This document shows positions 43,799 to 52,944 of a DNA stretch of 64,000 nucleotides, one piece after another. The notes under the pieces were generated by a model. That model made no database searches. It was not told where the DNA came from and was given only the letters and a program-made list of their open reading frames with translations. Within the stretch, counting starts at the first letter, position 1. Every line of letters begins with the position of its first letter. A program made the translations under genes and the position numbers. This DNA comes from an uncultured Mucilaginibacter sp. (lineage in GTDB: Bacteria; Bacteroidota; Bacteroidia; Sphingobacteriales; Sphingobacteriaceae), in assembly GCA_903866915.1 (NCBI GenBank), contig CAIPPO010000080.1:26182-90181 (forward strand), in the 5' to 3' direction.

Positions 43799-45109
43799 TC
43801 ATGCAATGATCAGCTCACTACTGCTGTCGGCCAGCCAGGTGTTGATAAAGTCGCTATCTGTTTCGAGTTTTGCAGCTTGTTTTGCCCCCGGAAAATAACG
43901 ATCATCGCGGGTATCATTGGCAACGCCAGCTATAAATGCCCAATTGCCCCAGTTACTGGCCGGTGAGTAGTCGATTAGCTTTTCCTCGAAAAAAGCCGCA
44001 CCTTTCAGCCATTCCACCTTTAAATTATTAACCAGGAAAGCTGCAACTGCCTGGCGCTTAAAGTTATTGATATAGCCTGTAGCGTTCAATTCGTGGATGG
44101 CAGCATCAATATAGGGCACACCGGTATGGCCCTGGGTCCATTGCTCAAAAAGACAATGCTGGTTGACTGCAGCTTCCGGGGCTTCGGTTTTAAAACCTTC
44201 GGCGTTAAAAAACTGGCGCCCATACTTCTTAAACATAAACCGAAAGTAATCGCGCCAAAGCAATTCGATGATGAGTGTCGACCCGGAGGCATTGGTTCCC
44301 TGGGTAAGTTTCATTGCTTCATGGTAAATTATTCGCTGCGACAAACAGCCCAGCGATATCCATGCTGATAAACGGGAAGGATTATCTGTATGGTATTTGG
44401 CATTTTTTGGCTGCGGGCTATGATCCAGCATCTGGATATACCGGTGCATTTGCTGCAAAGCTGTAGTTTCGCCACCCTGATATTGGAAATCGGCACGCGA
44501 ATCATCAAAAGGAGGACTTATCCCCAATTCGGCGTATGAAGGGAGCGGGCCCGGTTCGGCTATTTCCGGCGTTTCAATCCGACCGGGGGTTTCAAAGCAG
44601 GGCCTGACATTACTGTCGCGCTCAATTTTCTTTTTGAACAGGGTAAAACTATCGGGTATGTCTTTGATAGGGAATGGCAGGTCCTCTTTATGATAAAGGG
44701 TATGCCCGATGAAGTGCCGCAAGTTCAGTTTAATTTTCCAGAGCGCTGTTTCAACCGCTTCAGAAATGGCTGTTTCCTGAACGGCTACTTCGCGGTGGTG
44801 ATACACTTCGCTAACCTGATATTGCTGTGCTAGTTGTGGTATTAGTTCTGCCGGGTCGCCGGTAACAATAACCAGCTCGCCGCCCAGTTTACGGAGGTTT
44901 AAACGCAAATCGGCGACAGATTCCAACAGGAAGCGGGTGCGCACGCCGCCGGTTTTCTGTAGTCCATAAGCTGTTGTGGAAAAATAAAAAGGATCGAAAC
45001 AATAAACCGGGAGCACTTTATCGGCCTTCCGGGTGGCCTCCAGCAATATTTCGTTATCGTGGATACGAAGATCGTTCCTGAACCAAACCAATATTGTTTT
45101 TCCGCTCAT
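43799..45109 (-). CDS. Cryptochrome DASH / photolyase-family protein
   Basis: 436 residues. The N-terminal photolyase alpha/beta domain (antenna-chromophore binding) begins TILVWFRNDLRIHDNEILLE; the C-terminal helical FAD domain carries LIIELLWRDYFRFMFKKYGR, QWTQGHTGVPYIDAAIHELN and IDYSPASNWGNWAFIAGVAN followed by DTRDDRYF, a string typical of cry-DASH proteins, which bind FAD and repair CPD in single-stranded DNA or act as light sensors. Divergent from the Dabb-domain gene and upstream of sucA. Together with the class I photolyase at 49929 it makes a second light-dependent repair protein in 6 kb. Confidence 0.95.
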   Translation of the reverse strand: MSGKTILVWFRNDLRIHDNEILLEATRKADKVLPVYCFDPFYFSTTAYGLQKTGGVRTRFLLESVADLRLNLRKLGGELVIVTGDPAELIPQLAQQYQVSEVYHHREVAVQETAISEAVETALWKIKLNLRHFIGHTLYHKEDLPFPIKDIPDSFTLFKKKIERDSNVRPCFETPGRIETPEIAEPGPLPSYAELGISPPFDDSRADFQYQGGETTALQQMHRYIQMLDHSPQPKNAKYHTDNPSRLSAWISLGCLSQRIIYHEAMKLTQGTNASGSTLIIELLWRDYFRFMFKKYGRQFFNAEGFKTEAPEAAVNQHCLFEQWTQGHTGVPYIDAAIHELNATGYINNFKRQAVAAFLVNNLKVEWLKGAAFFEEKLIDYSPASNWGNWAFIAGVANDTRDDRYFPGAKQAAKLETDSDFINTWLADSSSELIIA

Positions 45110-45273
45110 TTGCTAGTTATACTATAATCCTTCTGCCCGGTTAACCTTCAAATTTGCAATAAATTACGGAAATAATATGTTTAAACTCTAATATGAGTGT
45201 TTATTTGACTTATCGCTAACATTTTGAAGCTGGTGCATCATGCCATGTCCCACTGAATTGTAATATCTTTAAA

Positions 45274-45281
45274 TACATTTG
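45274..45281 (+). promoter_or_regulatory. Promoter -7 box (TACATTTG) for the Dabb gene
   Basis: A perfect TAnnTTTG match 44 bases upstream of the Dabb-domain start codon, in the divergent gap with cry-DASH. A -33 box is not convincing. Confidence 0.4.
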
Positions 45282-45325
45282 CCTTTGCTGTTTTTAATTT
45301 ACAATTTTCCCGAAAAATCGAACAC

Positions 45326-45637
45326 ATGTATCTGCACAACACCTTCGTTCACCACGTTCATTTCTGGTTAAAAAACAAAGAGGATAAGGCTAAACTGATT
45401 GAAGGCCTGGAATTGTTAAAACCCATTACCCATATTCGTGATTTCCATATTGGTGTGCCCGCAGCTACTAACCGCGATGTGATCGACAATACTTATGATG
45501 TTTCGTTACTGCTGCTTTTTAACACGCTTGAAGAGGAGGAGTTATACCAGCACGACCCTACCCATATTATTTTCGCCGAGCAATATGCTAAACCCCTGTG
45601 CGGCCGTGTGCTTGTGCTTGACAATGTCAATATTTAA
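45326..45637 (+). CDS. Dabb-domain (stress-responsive A/B barrel) protein
   Basis: 103 residues, soluble. The dimeric ferredoxin-like Dabb fold is recognised by the opening FVHHVHFWLKNKEDKAKLIE with GLELL, then ITHIRDFHIGVPAATNRDV and YDVSLLLLFNTLEEEELYQH followed by DPTHIIF. These small proteins bind or modify hydrophobic ligands or protect against stress; no activity can be assigned here. The gap behind (45638-45921, 284 bases) shows no gene and no clear signal. Confidence 0.88.
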   Translation: MYLHNTFVHHVHFWLKNKEDKAKLIEGLELLKPITHIRDFHIGVPAATNRDVIDNTYDVSLLLLFNTLEEEELYQHDPTHIIFAEQYAKPLCGRVLVLDNVNI

Positions 45638-45921
45638 TATTTCTAATACCCGCAATTAAATATTACCTTTAGCTAAAGTCCTGATAAAAAGGGACCAACG
45701 CTTATTTTTGCGGGCTTGGATAGGGCTATCTATTGCCCCAAATGTCCAATAATATCTACCTTTTTATTTCTTTTAATCCCGGCTTGTGAAAAATCCGCCT
45801 CATTTATTGAATGCGGGCTGACATTACAATGGTGGCATGAATTTTGGCTATTGATTAGTAACTGATAATCAAAAAGATATAAATAATATTACGTTGCTCA
45901 ACCTCAACACCTTTCACAATC

Positions 45922-47988
45922 ATGTTTAAAAAATTATTACTGTCGACCTTATCGGCTGTTTTGTTGTTTTCTTTCGCCTACGCGCAGGATGACTCCTTGC
46001 ATTACGACCTCGGGCGTGTTTTAGCCAAAAAAAGTGCTACGCAAACATCGAGTATTTCGGGTTCCGACCTCGAAAAATACCAGGTTACCAATCTTTCAGA
46101 CGCCATAAATGTTTGGTTGAATGGCACCTATACGCAGTCGGCATCCATACTTTATGTCATCGACGGCAACATCATTACCGATGTTAATGCCTACAGCATT
46201 TTTGATGTTGAACAAGTTACGCTCATACAAGGATCTGTTGCACAAGCTGCCGGAGCAGCAAACGGGCAGCAACTGGTGCTGATCAAATTACGTACTATAC
46301 GTAAAGGGAAATCGGGCATAGAAGTGAACGGCCAAAACAGCCTTGTTAATATCCGCAACAACAACAATAATGCGCTGCAAAGCTCGGGCACTGGTAGTGT
46401 CTATGATCAATATTATTTATCTGGCTACAAAAACTATCAACAAGGTACCATAGGCCTGACCGCCGAATACCAGCGCGACGTTGATCCCAGCCTCAATGGC
46501 GATGGTTTGGAATTCCTCCAGGCACCGCATTTCAATCGTTTCAAAATAAATGCGTTTGCCAGTGTGAACCTCGGCAAAACCAGCACGCTTTCGTTTACAG
46601 CAGGGTATGTTCCCCAGGTCGCAAACCAATCGTACAGCCGCGATACAGCAGCCTATGGCTCGATAGGTAATATATTTAGCAATAGCCATGTATCGCAATA
46701 CCTGTTCAATTCAACGCTTAATTTAAAAACGGATATCGGCAAAGGTTTAACCAACAGACTTAGCTTAGCTTATAATCATTACACCTATTTTGAAACGGAT
46801 CAAACGCAATCTACGATAGATACCAATACCCAGGTCAAGCAACCTCAGAGTAACGAGCGATCGCACAACCTGCTTTTCCGCGACTATCTATATTACCATA
46901 AACAAATGGATAGCCTGGAATTTGAATCTACACTGAACATGACCTATCGTGATTTTGAAGATTCAATTGTATATAATACTACCCGTTCATCCTATTCGCC
47001 CAATGTCACCCCTTTTGCTTACACCCAAACGCTTTCGAGCCGGGCTGCTTATAAATCTTTCCTGCTAACGCCCACGGTTGATTTGTTTTATAAGGATGCA
47101 TTCAATATTCAGGGCGGAGCCATTGCTTTGCTTAACCGGGGTGCCGCTCCCTCGGGCGCAACTTCACCGGGACACATTTTGCCTTTCTTTAATTTTGCAT
47201 TCAGCCCGGCTCGTTTGGTTGGCCTAAAAGCAATTAAATGGCAGATCTATGCCTCCTATGCCCGCCAAAGCCAGGCAACAGGCGACGACTATTCTTCATT
47301 AACGACCTATAGTTTAATGATACCTCCTGGTGCTGTTCCATATGTTTTCCGTGGATATGACCAGAATCAGCAATACAATAATTACCACCTCGGTTCGTCG
47401 GTTGGTATTAGCAGAAATTTTTCAATTACCTATACTTACGAATACAAAAACTTTTCATATTTCTCTGAATCGAGAGTTCCGCTTGATGCCAACGGTGGCA
47501 TAGGCTTTATTCCTTTCAACGGACGCGCTGTAACGACGCGCTTCAGTTTGAACTACAACTTACACAGTCCTACGCTTACCTGGAATGCGATGCTTACAGG
47601 TGCCGAAACCGAACTACAGGTAACCGATAATCCGCAACTTATAGCCCTTTATAACGCAAGCTACCTGGGCCAGGGCCATCGCTGGTCGGGAGGATATACC
47701 AATCGCTTTGTTTTCAAAAACTATTTTGCAGGAATCGATTTTCTGTACCAGCTTGGCGAAAGACCCGATAACCTGATCAACGCACTGGCAACCGCACCTA
47801 ATTTTATTGCACCATCCGATAATAATTCATTTACGATACAAAACGTATATTTTGGCACCAGGATAAGGATACCTGGAATAAAATACGTCGACCTGTTTGC
47901 TAATGGCAGAAATATCCTTCAAAACAACAGCTCTGCCATTACCGACAACCGCCGGTATTACGGACTTGGATTTAAATGCGGCATATAA
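45922..47988 (+). CDS. TonB-dependent-receptor-like outer-membrane protein
   Basis: 688 residues with a signal peptide (MFKKLLLSTLSAVLLFSFAY). It has a plug-like N-terminal part (SSISGSDLEKYQVTNLSDAI, then ILYVIDGNIITDVNAYSIFD, VEQVTLIQGSVAQAAGAANG) and a long beta-barrel part ending RYYGLGFKCGI. The usual N-terminal carboxypeptidase-regulatory domain and the SusD partner are absent, so it is a shortened TonB-receptor relative rather than a SusC. The downstream genes run on the same strand, 36 bases on, so it heads an operon that ends in a photolyase; its ligand is unknown. Confidence 0.85.
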   Translation: MFKKLLLSTLSAVLLFSFAYAQDDSLHYDLGRVLAKKSATQTSSISGSDLEKYQVTNLSDAINVWLNGTYTQSASILYVIDGNIITDVNAYSIFDVEQVTLIQGSVAQAAGAANGQQLVLIKLRTIRKGKSGIEVNGQNSLVNIRNNNNNALQSSGTGSVYDQYYLSGYKNYQQGTIGLTAEYQRDVDPSLNGDGLEFLQAPHFNRFKINAFASVNLGKTSTLSFTAGYVPQVANQSYSRDTAAYGSIGNIFSNSHVSQYLFNSTLNLKTDIGKGLTNRLSLAYNHYTYFETDQTQSTIDTNTQVKQPQSNERSHNLLFRDYLYYHKQMDSLEFESTLNMTYRDFEDSIVYNTTRSSYSPNVTPFAYTQTLSSRAAYKSFLLTPTVDLFYKDAFNIQGGAIALLNRGAAPSGATSPGHILPFFNFAFSPARLVGLKAIKWQIYASYARQSQATGDDYSSLTTYSLMIPPGAVPYVFRGYDQNQQYNNYHLGSSVGISRNFSITYTYEYKNFSYFSESRVPLDANGGIGFIPFNGRAVTTRFSLNYNLHSPTLTWNAMLTGAETELQVTDNPQLIALYNASYLGQGHRWSGGYTNRFVFKNYFAGIDFLYQLGERPDNLINALATAPNFIAPSDNNSFTIQNVYFGTRIRIPGIKYVDLFANGRNILQNNSSAITDNRRYYGLGFKCGI

Positions 47989-48024
47989 AAACACGTTAAA
48001 CAAAATATTGTTGTTGAGCTTAGC

Positions 48025-48912
48025 ATGAGAATACTACTTGCAGGCTCAAACACCTATATAGCAGGGTGTCTTATCCCCTTCCTGTTGCAAAATGGGCATG
48101 AAGTTATTTGCCTTGCGCGTGACAAAAAGCATTTCATGTCGCAAAAAAAACATGAGGGAGCCCAGGTCATCCAGGCGGATCTGTTGCGTAATGCTGCAAT
48201 AGAACCATTTCCGGTTGACATTGATGCTGCATTGTATCTGGGCGGGCGACTAACACAAACAACCGGTTTTGCAGGATTAGAGGCGCTTTCGGCACAAAAT
48301 TTTATGAACGCGCTCAATCAAACAGATTGCCGCCAGGTTATTACTACCAGCAACTTAAATAACCCCAAAATACAGGTAGCTGACGAAATTTTGGCTGGCG
48401 GCAGGGCTGCTTTTACCTGCCTGCAGCTTTCAATGGTGATTGGCGAGGGTAGCATGGCCATGGAACTTTTTGACGCCCTTACGCACCATACCACAACTGT
48501 TATTACCAGTGCCTGGGCGGCAGCACAGATACAGCCGGTTTATATCAATGATGTTTTAAGCTATTTAAAAAACTGCCTGCTTAATGCAGCAACCTTTGGT
48601 AACAGGTTAAGTGTTTGCGGGCCGGAAGTATTCAGTTTTAAGCAGATGCTCTTCGACTACTGCGCGACATTTAAACCGGGCAAAAAAAACATCCTGGTTT
48701 TACCCGCACTCGGCACGCGACTGGCTTCCTATATTGCTAATTTCCTTTCGCCGCTGAGTTATCCTGAGGCGCAAAACCTGCTAGCCAATCTTCATTATAA
48801 TTCAGTTTGCGCCGATACCCGGATCTGGGATATCGGTCCGCAACAATATGTCAGTTTTAAGCAATCTTTGGAACTCATACACAACCAAAGCAAGGTTTCT
48901 ATACCTTCATAA
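48025..48912 (+). CDS. NAD(P)-binding SDR-like protein
   Basis: 295 residues. A Rossmann opening MRILLAGSNTYIAGCLIPFL is followed by a short-chain-dehydrogenase/epimerase-type body, but the glycine motif is degenerate (GSNTYIAG). Segments such as IEPFPVDIDAALYLGGRLTQ, VITTSNLNNPKIQ and AAQIQPVYINDVLSYLKNCL recall atypical NAD-dependent epimerases or YbjT-like proteins. It is second in the TonB-receptor - SDR - TIGR01777 - photolyase run. Substrate unknown. Confidence 0.75.
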   Translation: MRILLAGSNTYIAGCLIPFLLQNGHEVICLARDKKHFMSQKKHEGAQVIQADLLRNAAIEPFPVDIDAALYLGGRLTQTTGFAGLEALSAQNFMNALNQTDCRQVITTSNLNNPKIQVADEILAGGRAAFTCLQLSMVIGEGSMAMELFDALTHHTTTVITSAWAAAQIQPVYINDVLSYLKNCLLNAATFGNRLSVCGPEVFSFKQMLFDYCATFKPGKKNILVLPALGTRLASYIANFLSPLSYPEAQNLLANLHYNSVCADTRIWDIGPQQYVSFKQSLELIHNQSKVSIPS

Positions 48913-48927
48913 TACCTATATTGGCCA

Positions 48928-49848
48928 ATGTTTATGAGCGGACAAATTAAACGTGTACTGATAACAGGCGGAACAGGATCAATTGGCAGGCAACTCACCA
49001 AAGCCTTGCTACAGCAGGGCTATGAGGTAAGTCTGCTCAGTCGAAAACCGGGCAATGATCCGCTAGTAAGAACATTTACATGGAACGTAAACGCCGGGCA
49101 TATCGATGAAAATTGCATCGAAGGAGTTGACGCCGTGATACATCTGGCCGGCGCCGGCATAGCCGACAAAAAATGGACGGAGCAGCGCAAAAAAGAACTG
49201 ACCGACAGCCGCACCAATTCCATTGCCTTGATCTACCATTTACTTAAAACCCGCCCGAACCAGGTTAAAAGAATCATTTCAGCTACTGCTGTGGGTTATT
49301 ACGGCAATAGAGCCGACGAGATCCTGAGCGAACAAAGTGCCGCAGGAGAAGGTTTTATGTCCGAATGTTGTATTGCCTGGGAACGAGCCATCGATAAAGG
49401 AAAAACATTGGGACTACCGATCGTCAAATTCCGAACAGGTGTGATGTTGGATAAAAATACAGGTGCATTGCCACAAATGGCATTACCGGTAAAACTGTTT
49501 GCGGGTGCCCCACTCGGCAATGGCAAACAATGGATCCCATGGATACACCACACCGATGTAATTGGCATGTACCTTTTTGCGCTGGAAAACGAAACGCTGG
49601 AGGGCGTATTCAATATGGTTGCCCCTGAGCCCGCCACTAATAAACAATTGACCAAAGCCATTGCCAAACAGTTGCGCCGCCCGGTCTGGCCCTTCAACGT
49701 GCCCGCTTTTGTGTTAAACCTGCTGCTGGGCGAGATGAGTATCATTGTTTTAGGAAGCACGCGGGCCTCGGCCGAAAAAATCAAAAGTGCCGGTTATATT
49801 TTCAAACATCCCGTGCTATCAGAAGCGCTGAAAGATATCTACGGGTAA
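48928..49848 (+). CDS. TIGR01777-family oxidoreductase (SDR)
   Basis: 306 residues. Rossmann motif RVLITGGTGSIGRQLTKALL, then the family-specific DAVIHLAGAGIADKKWTEQR with KKELTDSR, ISATAVGYYGNRADE, QWIPWIHHTDVIGMYLFALE and the C-terminal LNLLLGEMSIIVLGSTRASA: a clear TIGR01777 protein (YfcH-like). Function of the family is not established, though it is found near photolyase genes in several Bacteroidota. It starts 15 bases after the SDR gene and 80 bases before the photolyase. Confidence 0.9.
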   Translation: MFMSGQIKRVLITGGTGSIGRQLTKALLQQGYEVSLLSRKPGNDPLVRTFTWNVNAGHIDENCIEGVDAVIHLAGAGIADKKWTEQRKKELTDSRTNSIALIYHLLKTRPNQVKRIISATAVGYYGNRADEILSEQSAAGEGFMSECCIAWERAIDKGKTLGLPIVKFRTGVMLDKNTGALPQMALPVKLFAGAPLGNGKQWIPWIHHTDVIGMYLFALENETLEGVFNMVAPEPATNKQLTKAIAKQLRRPVWPFNVPAFVLNLLLGEMSIIVLGSTRASAEKIKSAGYIFKHPVLSEALKDIYG

Positions 49849-49928
49849 AAATTGAGCCAGGTTGCAGCCTGGTTTAGGAAGGAATACGGTATTAAATCGA
49901 AATATAATATCATTACTACAACCTATTT

Positions 49929-51239
49929 ATGTTTAAAACACCTGTCAATATATTTTGGTTCCGGCGGGATCTGCGGCTGGAGGATAATGCGGGCTTATAC
50001 CATGCATTAAAAACAGCAAACCCGGTACTTTGTATTTTTATTTTCGATCGCCAAATACTCGACAACCTTCAGGACCGTGATGATGCCAGGGTTACTTTCA
50101 TTCACCAAACTATTACAAAGCTGGATGAAGAATTAAAAAAGTCAGGCAGCGCTTTATTGGTTATTTATGATACTGCTGAGCATGCCTGGGAAACGCTGCT
50201 AGCCCAATATGCAATTGGCAACGTGTATACTAATCACGATTATGAACCCTATGCCCAAAAACGGGACCAGGCCATTGAACACCTGCTCGCCAAAAATGGG
50301 GTCGCATTTAAAACTTTTAAAGATCAGGTAATATTCGAAAAAAATGAGGTAGTTAAGGACGATGGCAAGCCTTATACCGTTTTTACGCCCTATATGCGTA
50401 AATGGTATCAAAAGCTCCGACCCTTTTATTTAAAACCCTATCCGACAGAAAAGAATTTTGGTAATTTATACCAGACAGAAGGATTTTCGATCCCATCGCT
50501 GGCTGAAATGGGTTTTACTGAAAGCAAATTATCGCCACCGCCGATAAAGTATCAACCATTCATTAAAGACTATGCTGAAAAACGGAATTTCCCGGCCGTA
50601 GAAGGCACTACCCATATTGGTCTTCACCTGCGTTTTGGTACGGTTAGCATCAGGCAGCTGGCTGCTAAGGGATTTGCCGCCGACGAAAAAACATGGCTGA
50701 ACGAACTCATCTGGCGCGAATTTTACATGATGATCCTTTTTCATTTTCCGCATACCATCAACCATGCGTTTAAGCCTGAATATGACCGGATACAATGGAG
50801 CAATAATGAGGAACATTTTAAAGCCTGGTGCGAAGGGCGAACCGGATATCCGCTGGTTGATGCGGGCATGCGCGAATTGAATGCCACTGGCTATATGCAC
50901 AACCGTGTACGTATGGTTGTGGCAAGCTTTCTGACCAAGGACCTGCTAATAGACTGGCGGTGGGGCGAACGTTATTTTGCACGGAAACTGCTGGATTTTG
51001 AGCTATCGAGTAACGTAGGGGGATGGCAATGGGCGGCGGGTTCGGGAACGGATGCCGCACCTTATTTCCGCATTTTCAACCCGGAATCACAAACTAAAAA
51101 ATTCGACCCGGATCTGGCCTATATCAAAAAATGGGTTCCGGAATATGCCGACTTCAGCATTTATCCAAAACCCATAGTTGAGCATACTTTTGCCCGTGAA
51201 CGATGTTTGAAAGTATTTAAAGAGGCTCTAAGCAAATAA
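49929..51239 (+). CDS. phrB: Deoxyribodipyrimidine photolyase, class I
   Basis: 436 residues. The N-terminal antenna domain opens NIFWFRRDLRLEDNAGLYHA; the FAD domain carries WLNELIWREFYMMILFHFPH, the GRTGYPLVDAGMRELNATGY substrate/flavin motif, MHNRVRMVVASFLTKDLLID with WRWGERYF, and SNVGGWQWAAGSGTDAAPYF, with Trp residues of the electron-transfer chain. It repairs cyclobutane pyrimidine dimers using blue light. Last gene of the probable operon; its stop directly abuts the stop of the convergent FKBP gene. Confidence 0.95.
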   Translation: MFKTPVNIFWFRRDLRLEDNAGLYHALKTANPVLCIFIFDRQILDNLQDRDDARVTFIHQTITKLDEELKKSGSALLVIYDTAEHAWETLLAQYAIGNVYTNHDYEPYAQKRDQAIEHLLAKNGVAFKTFKDQVIFEKNEVVKDDGKPYTVFTPYMRKWYQKLRPFYLKPYPTEKNFGNLYQTEGFSIPSLAEMGFTESKLSPPPIKYQPFIKDYAEKRNFPAVEGTTHIGLHLRFGTVSIRQLAAKGFAADEKTWLNELIWREFYMMILFHFPHTINHAFKPEYDRIQWSNNEEHFKAWCEGRTGYPLVDAGMRELNATGYMHNRVRMVVASFLTKDLLIDWRWGERYFARKLLDFELSSNVGGWQWAAGSGTDAAPYFRIFNPESQTKKFDPDLAYIKKWVPEYADFSIYPKPIVEHTFARERCLKVFKEALSK

Positions 51240-52208
51240 TTAATTTGTTACCACCGTTGTAACCTGCACTTCAAACCGCAGGCACGAATTAGCCGGAATA
51301 GTGGTTGTCGAGCCGCTTGAACTTGTATTTCCGTAGGCCAACCTTGATGGGATCAGCAAAGAAATTGAACCGTTGCCACTTCCTAATAAAAAAAGCCCTG
51401 TTCTGAAACCAGGCGTAATTTGCTGTAAATCAGTAAAAGTGGTTGCGGTAGTAGTTGTAGCTGGCGGAATAACAGTTGGAGCATAGGTTTCATCGAAGAA
51501 ACTATTATCCATTAATTGGCCGGTATAATAAAGTGTTACTGAGGAGTTGTATGTGATCAGGTTGCCGTTAACAGGTGGAACGGTAATTTTGTAATACATT
51601 CCGGTAGCTGGTCCGCTAAGCAGCTTTGTATAACCGCTGAGGTTATTGGCAGCTATATAATTTTGTATCACCTGGTCGTCATAAGCAACCAGGTCAGGCA
51701 CTACATAAAGCGTATAATCAAGGCACTGATTACCTGCAATACGGCCGTTCACGATAGTTTTACTGCCGCTACCTGCCCCTGCCAGCCCATAAGCCAGATG
51801 AGAAGGGATAAGTATTCGTACTTTGGTGCCCTTATACTTTACCACATCATGTAGTGCTGTTGTAAGTCCTTTTGGAGCCGTATGTCCCAGCAAGCCATCA
51901 AAGTGGTCGGTGACAGTATCTGTATTATTATAAAGTCCATCAAATGACTTCAGGGTATAGGTAAAAAATAATGAGTCAGTATAATCAAACTGAGCACCGG
52001 TACCTTGCTGGATGATTTGGTAATAGATACCGGTTGTATCGCCACCAACGGTATCCCGCTTCATTCCGGAGATACTATTGGCACTGATATAACTTTGTAT
52101 CTGTTGGTCGTCATATTGCTTGATATTCGGCATTGATCCGCTTTTGCGGCAGGACATTATTCCAACCACCGTAGAAAGTATTAGTAGGGTAAAAAGAGTT
52201 TTTTTCAT
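51240..52208 (-). CDS. FKBP-type peptidyl-prolyl isomerase lipoprotein, two FKBP domains
   Basis: 322 residues. Lipobox MSCRKSG (lipid Cys20) predicts a lipoprotein. Two FKBP domains: about 60-172 (GIYYQIIQQGTGAQFDYTDS, VRILIPSHLAYGLAGAGSGS) and about 200-318 (GMYYKITVPPVNGNLITYNS, ISLLIPSRLAYGNTSSSGST). It would speed prolyl isomerisation of secreted or outer-membrane proteins. The two domains come from internal duplication. It lies 5 bases behind the single-domain FKBP gene on the same strand. Confidence 0.92.
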   Translation of the reverse strand: MKKTLFTLLILSTVVGIMSCRKSGSMPNIKQYDDQQIQSYISANSISGMKRDTVGGDTTGIYYQIIQQGTGAQFDYTDSLFFTYTLKSFDGLYNNTDTVTDHFDGLLGHTAPKGLTTALHDVVKYKGTKVRILIPSHLAYGLAGAGSGSKTIVNGRIAGNQCLDYTLYVVPDLVAYDDQVIQNYIAANNLSGYTKLLSGPATGMYYKITVPPVNGNLITYNSSVTLYYTGQLMDNSFFDETYAPTVIPPATTTTATTFTDLQQITPGFRTGLFLLGSGNGSISLLIPSRLAYGNTSSSGSTTTIPANSCLRFEVQVTTVVTN

Positions 52209-52213
52209 TTATA

Positions 52214-52708
52214 TCAGTTCGTTACATCGTATAGTTGTATGTCAAAATCGAGTATAGCATTAGCGGGTAAACCGACCGATGTTTGCGGGTCGGGTCCGTA
52301 TGCATAGCGCGAGGGAATGATCAAACGGACAATCCCCCCTTGATTAACTTTGGGTAAACCCAATTGCCAACCTAAAATCACCTGGCCCAGCACGTAGGAT
52401 GGGTGAAAGTTATTTGTTTCGGTAAATACCTTACCAGTACTTAATAATTTACCCGTATCGCCTACCGTCACCTGGGTCGACGTTGTAAAAACAGTGTTGC
52501 CCTGGCCCGGCTGCAAAACAATATAGTACACGCCACAGGTATCTGATACTTTTTTTGCAATACCGGTAAGGTTGTTTGCCTGGATGTACTGTGCCACTAT
52601 CTTGTCGTCAATAGCCGCCTGCGCCTTATAGGCTTCAAGCGCACTTTGAGTTTTTGTGCAAGCCGACAAAAGCAAACATCCCATCAATAATAACATTAAC
52701 CACCGCAT
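52214..52708 (-). CDS. FKBP-type peptidyl-prolyl isomerase lipoprotein, single domain
   Basis: 164 residues from the ATG at 52708, which begins a lipoprotein signal (MRWLMLLLMGCLLLSAC, lipid Cys17); an in-frame ATG 22 codons upstream is possible but would put a long polar leader in front. One FKBP domain follows (VYYIVLQPGQGNTVFTTSTQ, ILGWQLGLPKVNQGGIVRLI, IPSRYAYGPDPQT, LDFDIQLYDV). Probably folds envelope proteins together with the two-domain FKBP encoded just behind it. Confidence 0.9.
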   Translation of the reverse strand: MRWLMLLLMGCLLLSACTKTQSALEAYKAQAAIDDKIVAQYIQANNLTGIAKKVSDTCGVYYIVLQPGQGNTVFTTSTQVTVGDTGKLLSTGKVFTETNNFHPSYVLGQVILGWQLGLPKVNQGGIVRLIIPSRYAYGPDPQTSVGLPANAILDFDIQLYDVTN

Positions 52709-52767
52709 CTTTTTTACAACCGGCAAATTTATCGTTTTATAATTCAAAAACGACAGCTTAACACTTT

Positions 52768-52938
52768 TTAACACATCGCAATTTTAATATCGGTAAAACG
52801 CTCGTCAACAGGCTTTATTTCATGTTTAGGATGTGCAAAAGCAGATATTTGCAACGAAGTGCCGGTAAGAAAGTATTGCCGAAGTTTAAATTTAAGGTCG
52901 TAAATGCCGGAGAATTTGTATTTTTTGTTCAGATGCAT
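52768..52938 (-). CDS. Possible 56-residue protein between MarR and FKBP genes
   Basis: A short frame on the minus strand reads MHLNKKYKFSGIYDLKFKLR... to ...ERFTDIKIAMC-stop. It starts 6 bases behind the marR stop, fills almost the whole gap to the FKBP gene and its composition is protein-like with no runs of rare residues. No family recognised and no ribosome site is clear. It may be a real small gene co-transcribed with marR or a chance frame. Confidence 0.35.
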   Translation of the reverse strand: MHLNKKYKFSGIYDLKFKLRQYFLTGTSLQISAFAHPKHEIKPVDERFTDIKIAMC

Positions 52939-52944
52939 CGCAAT

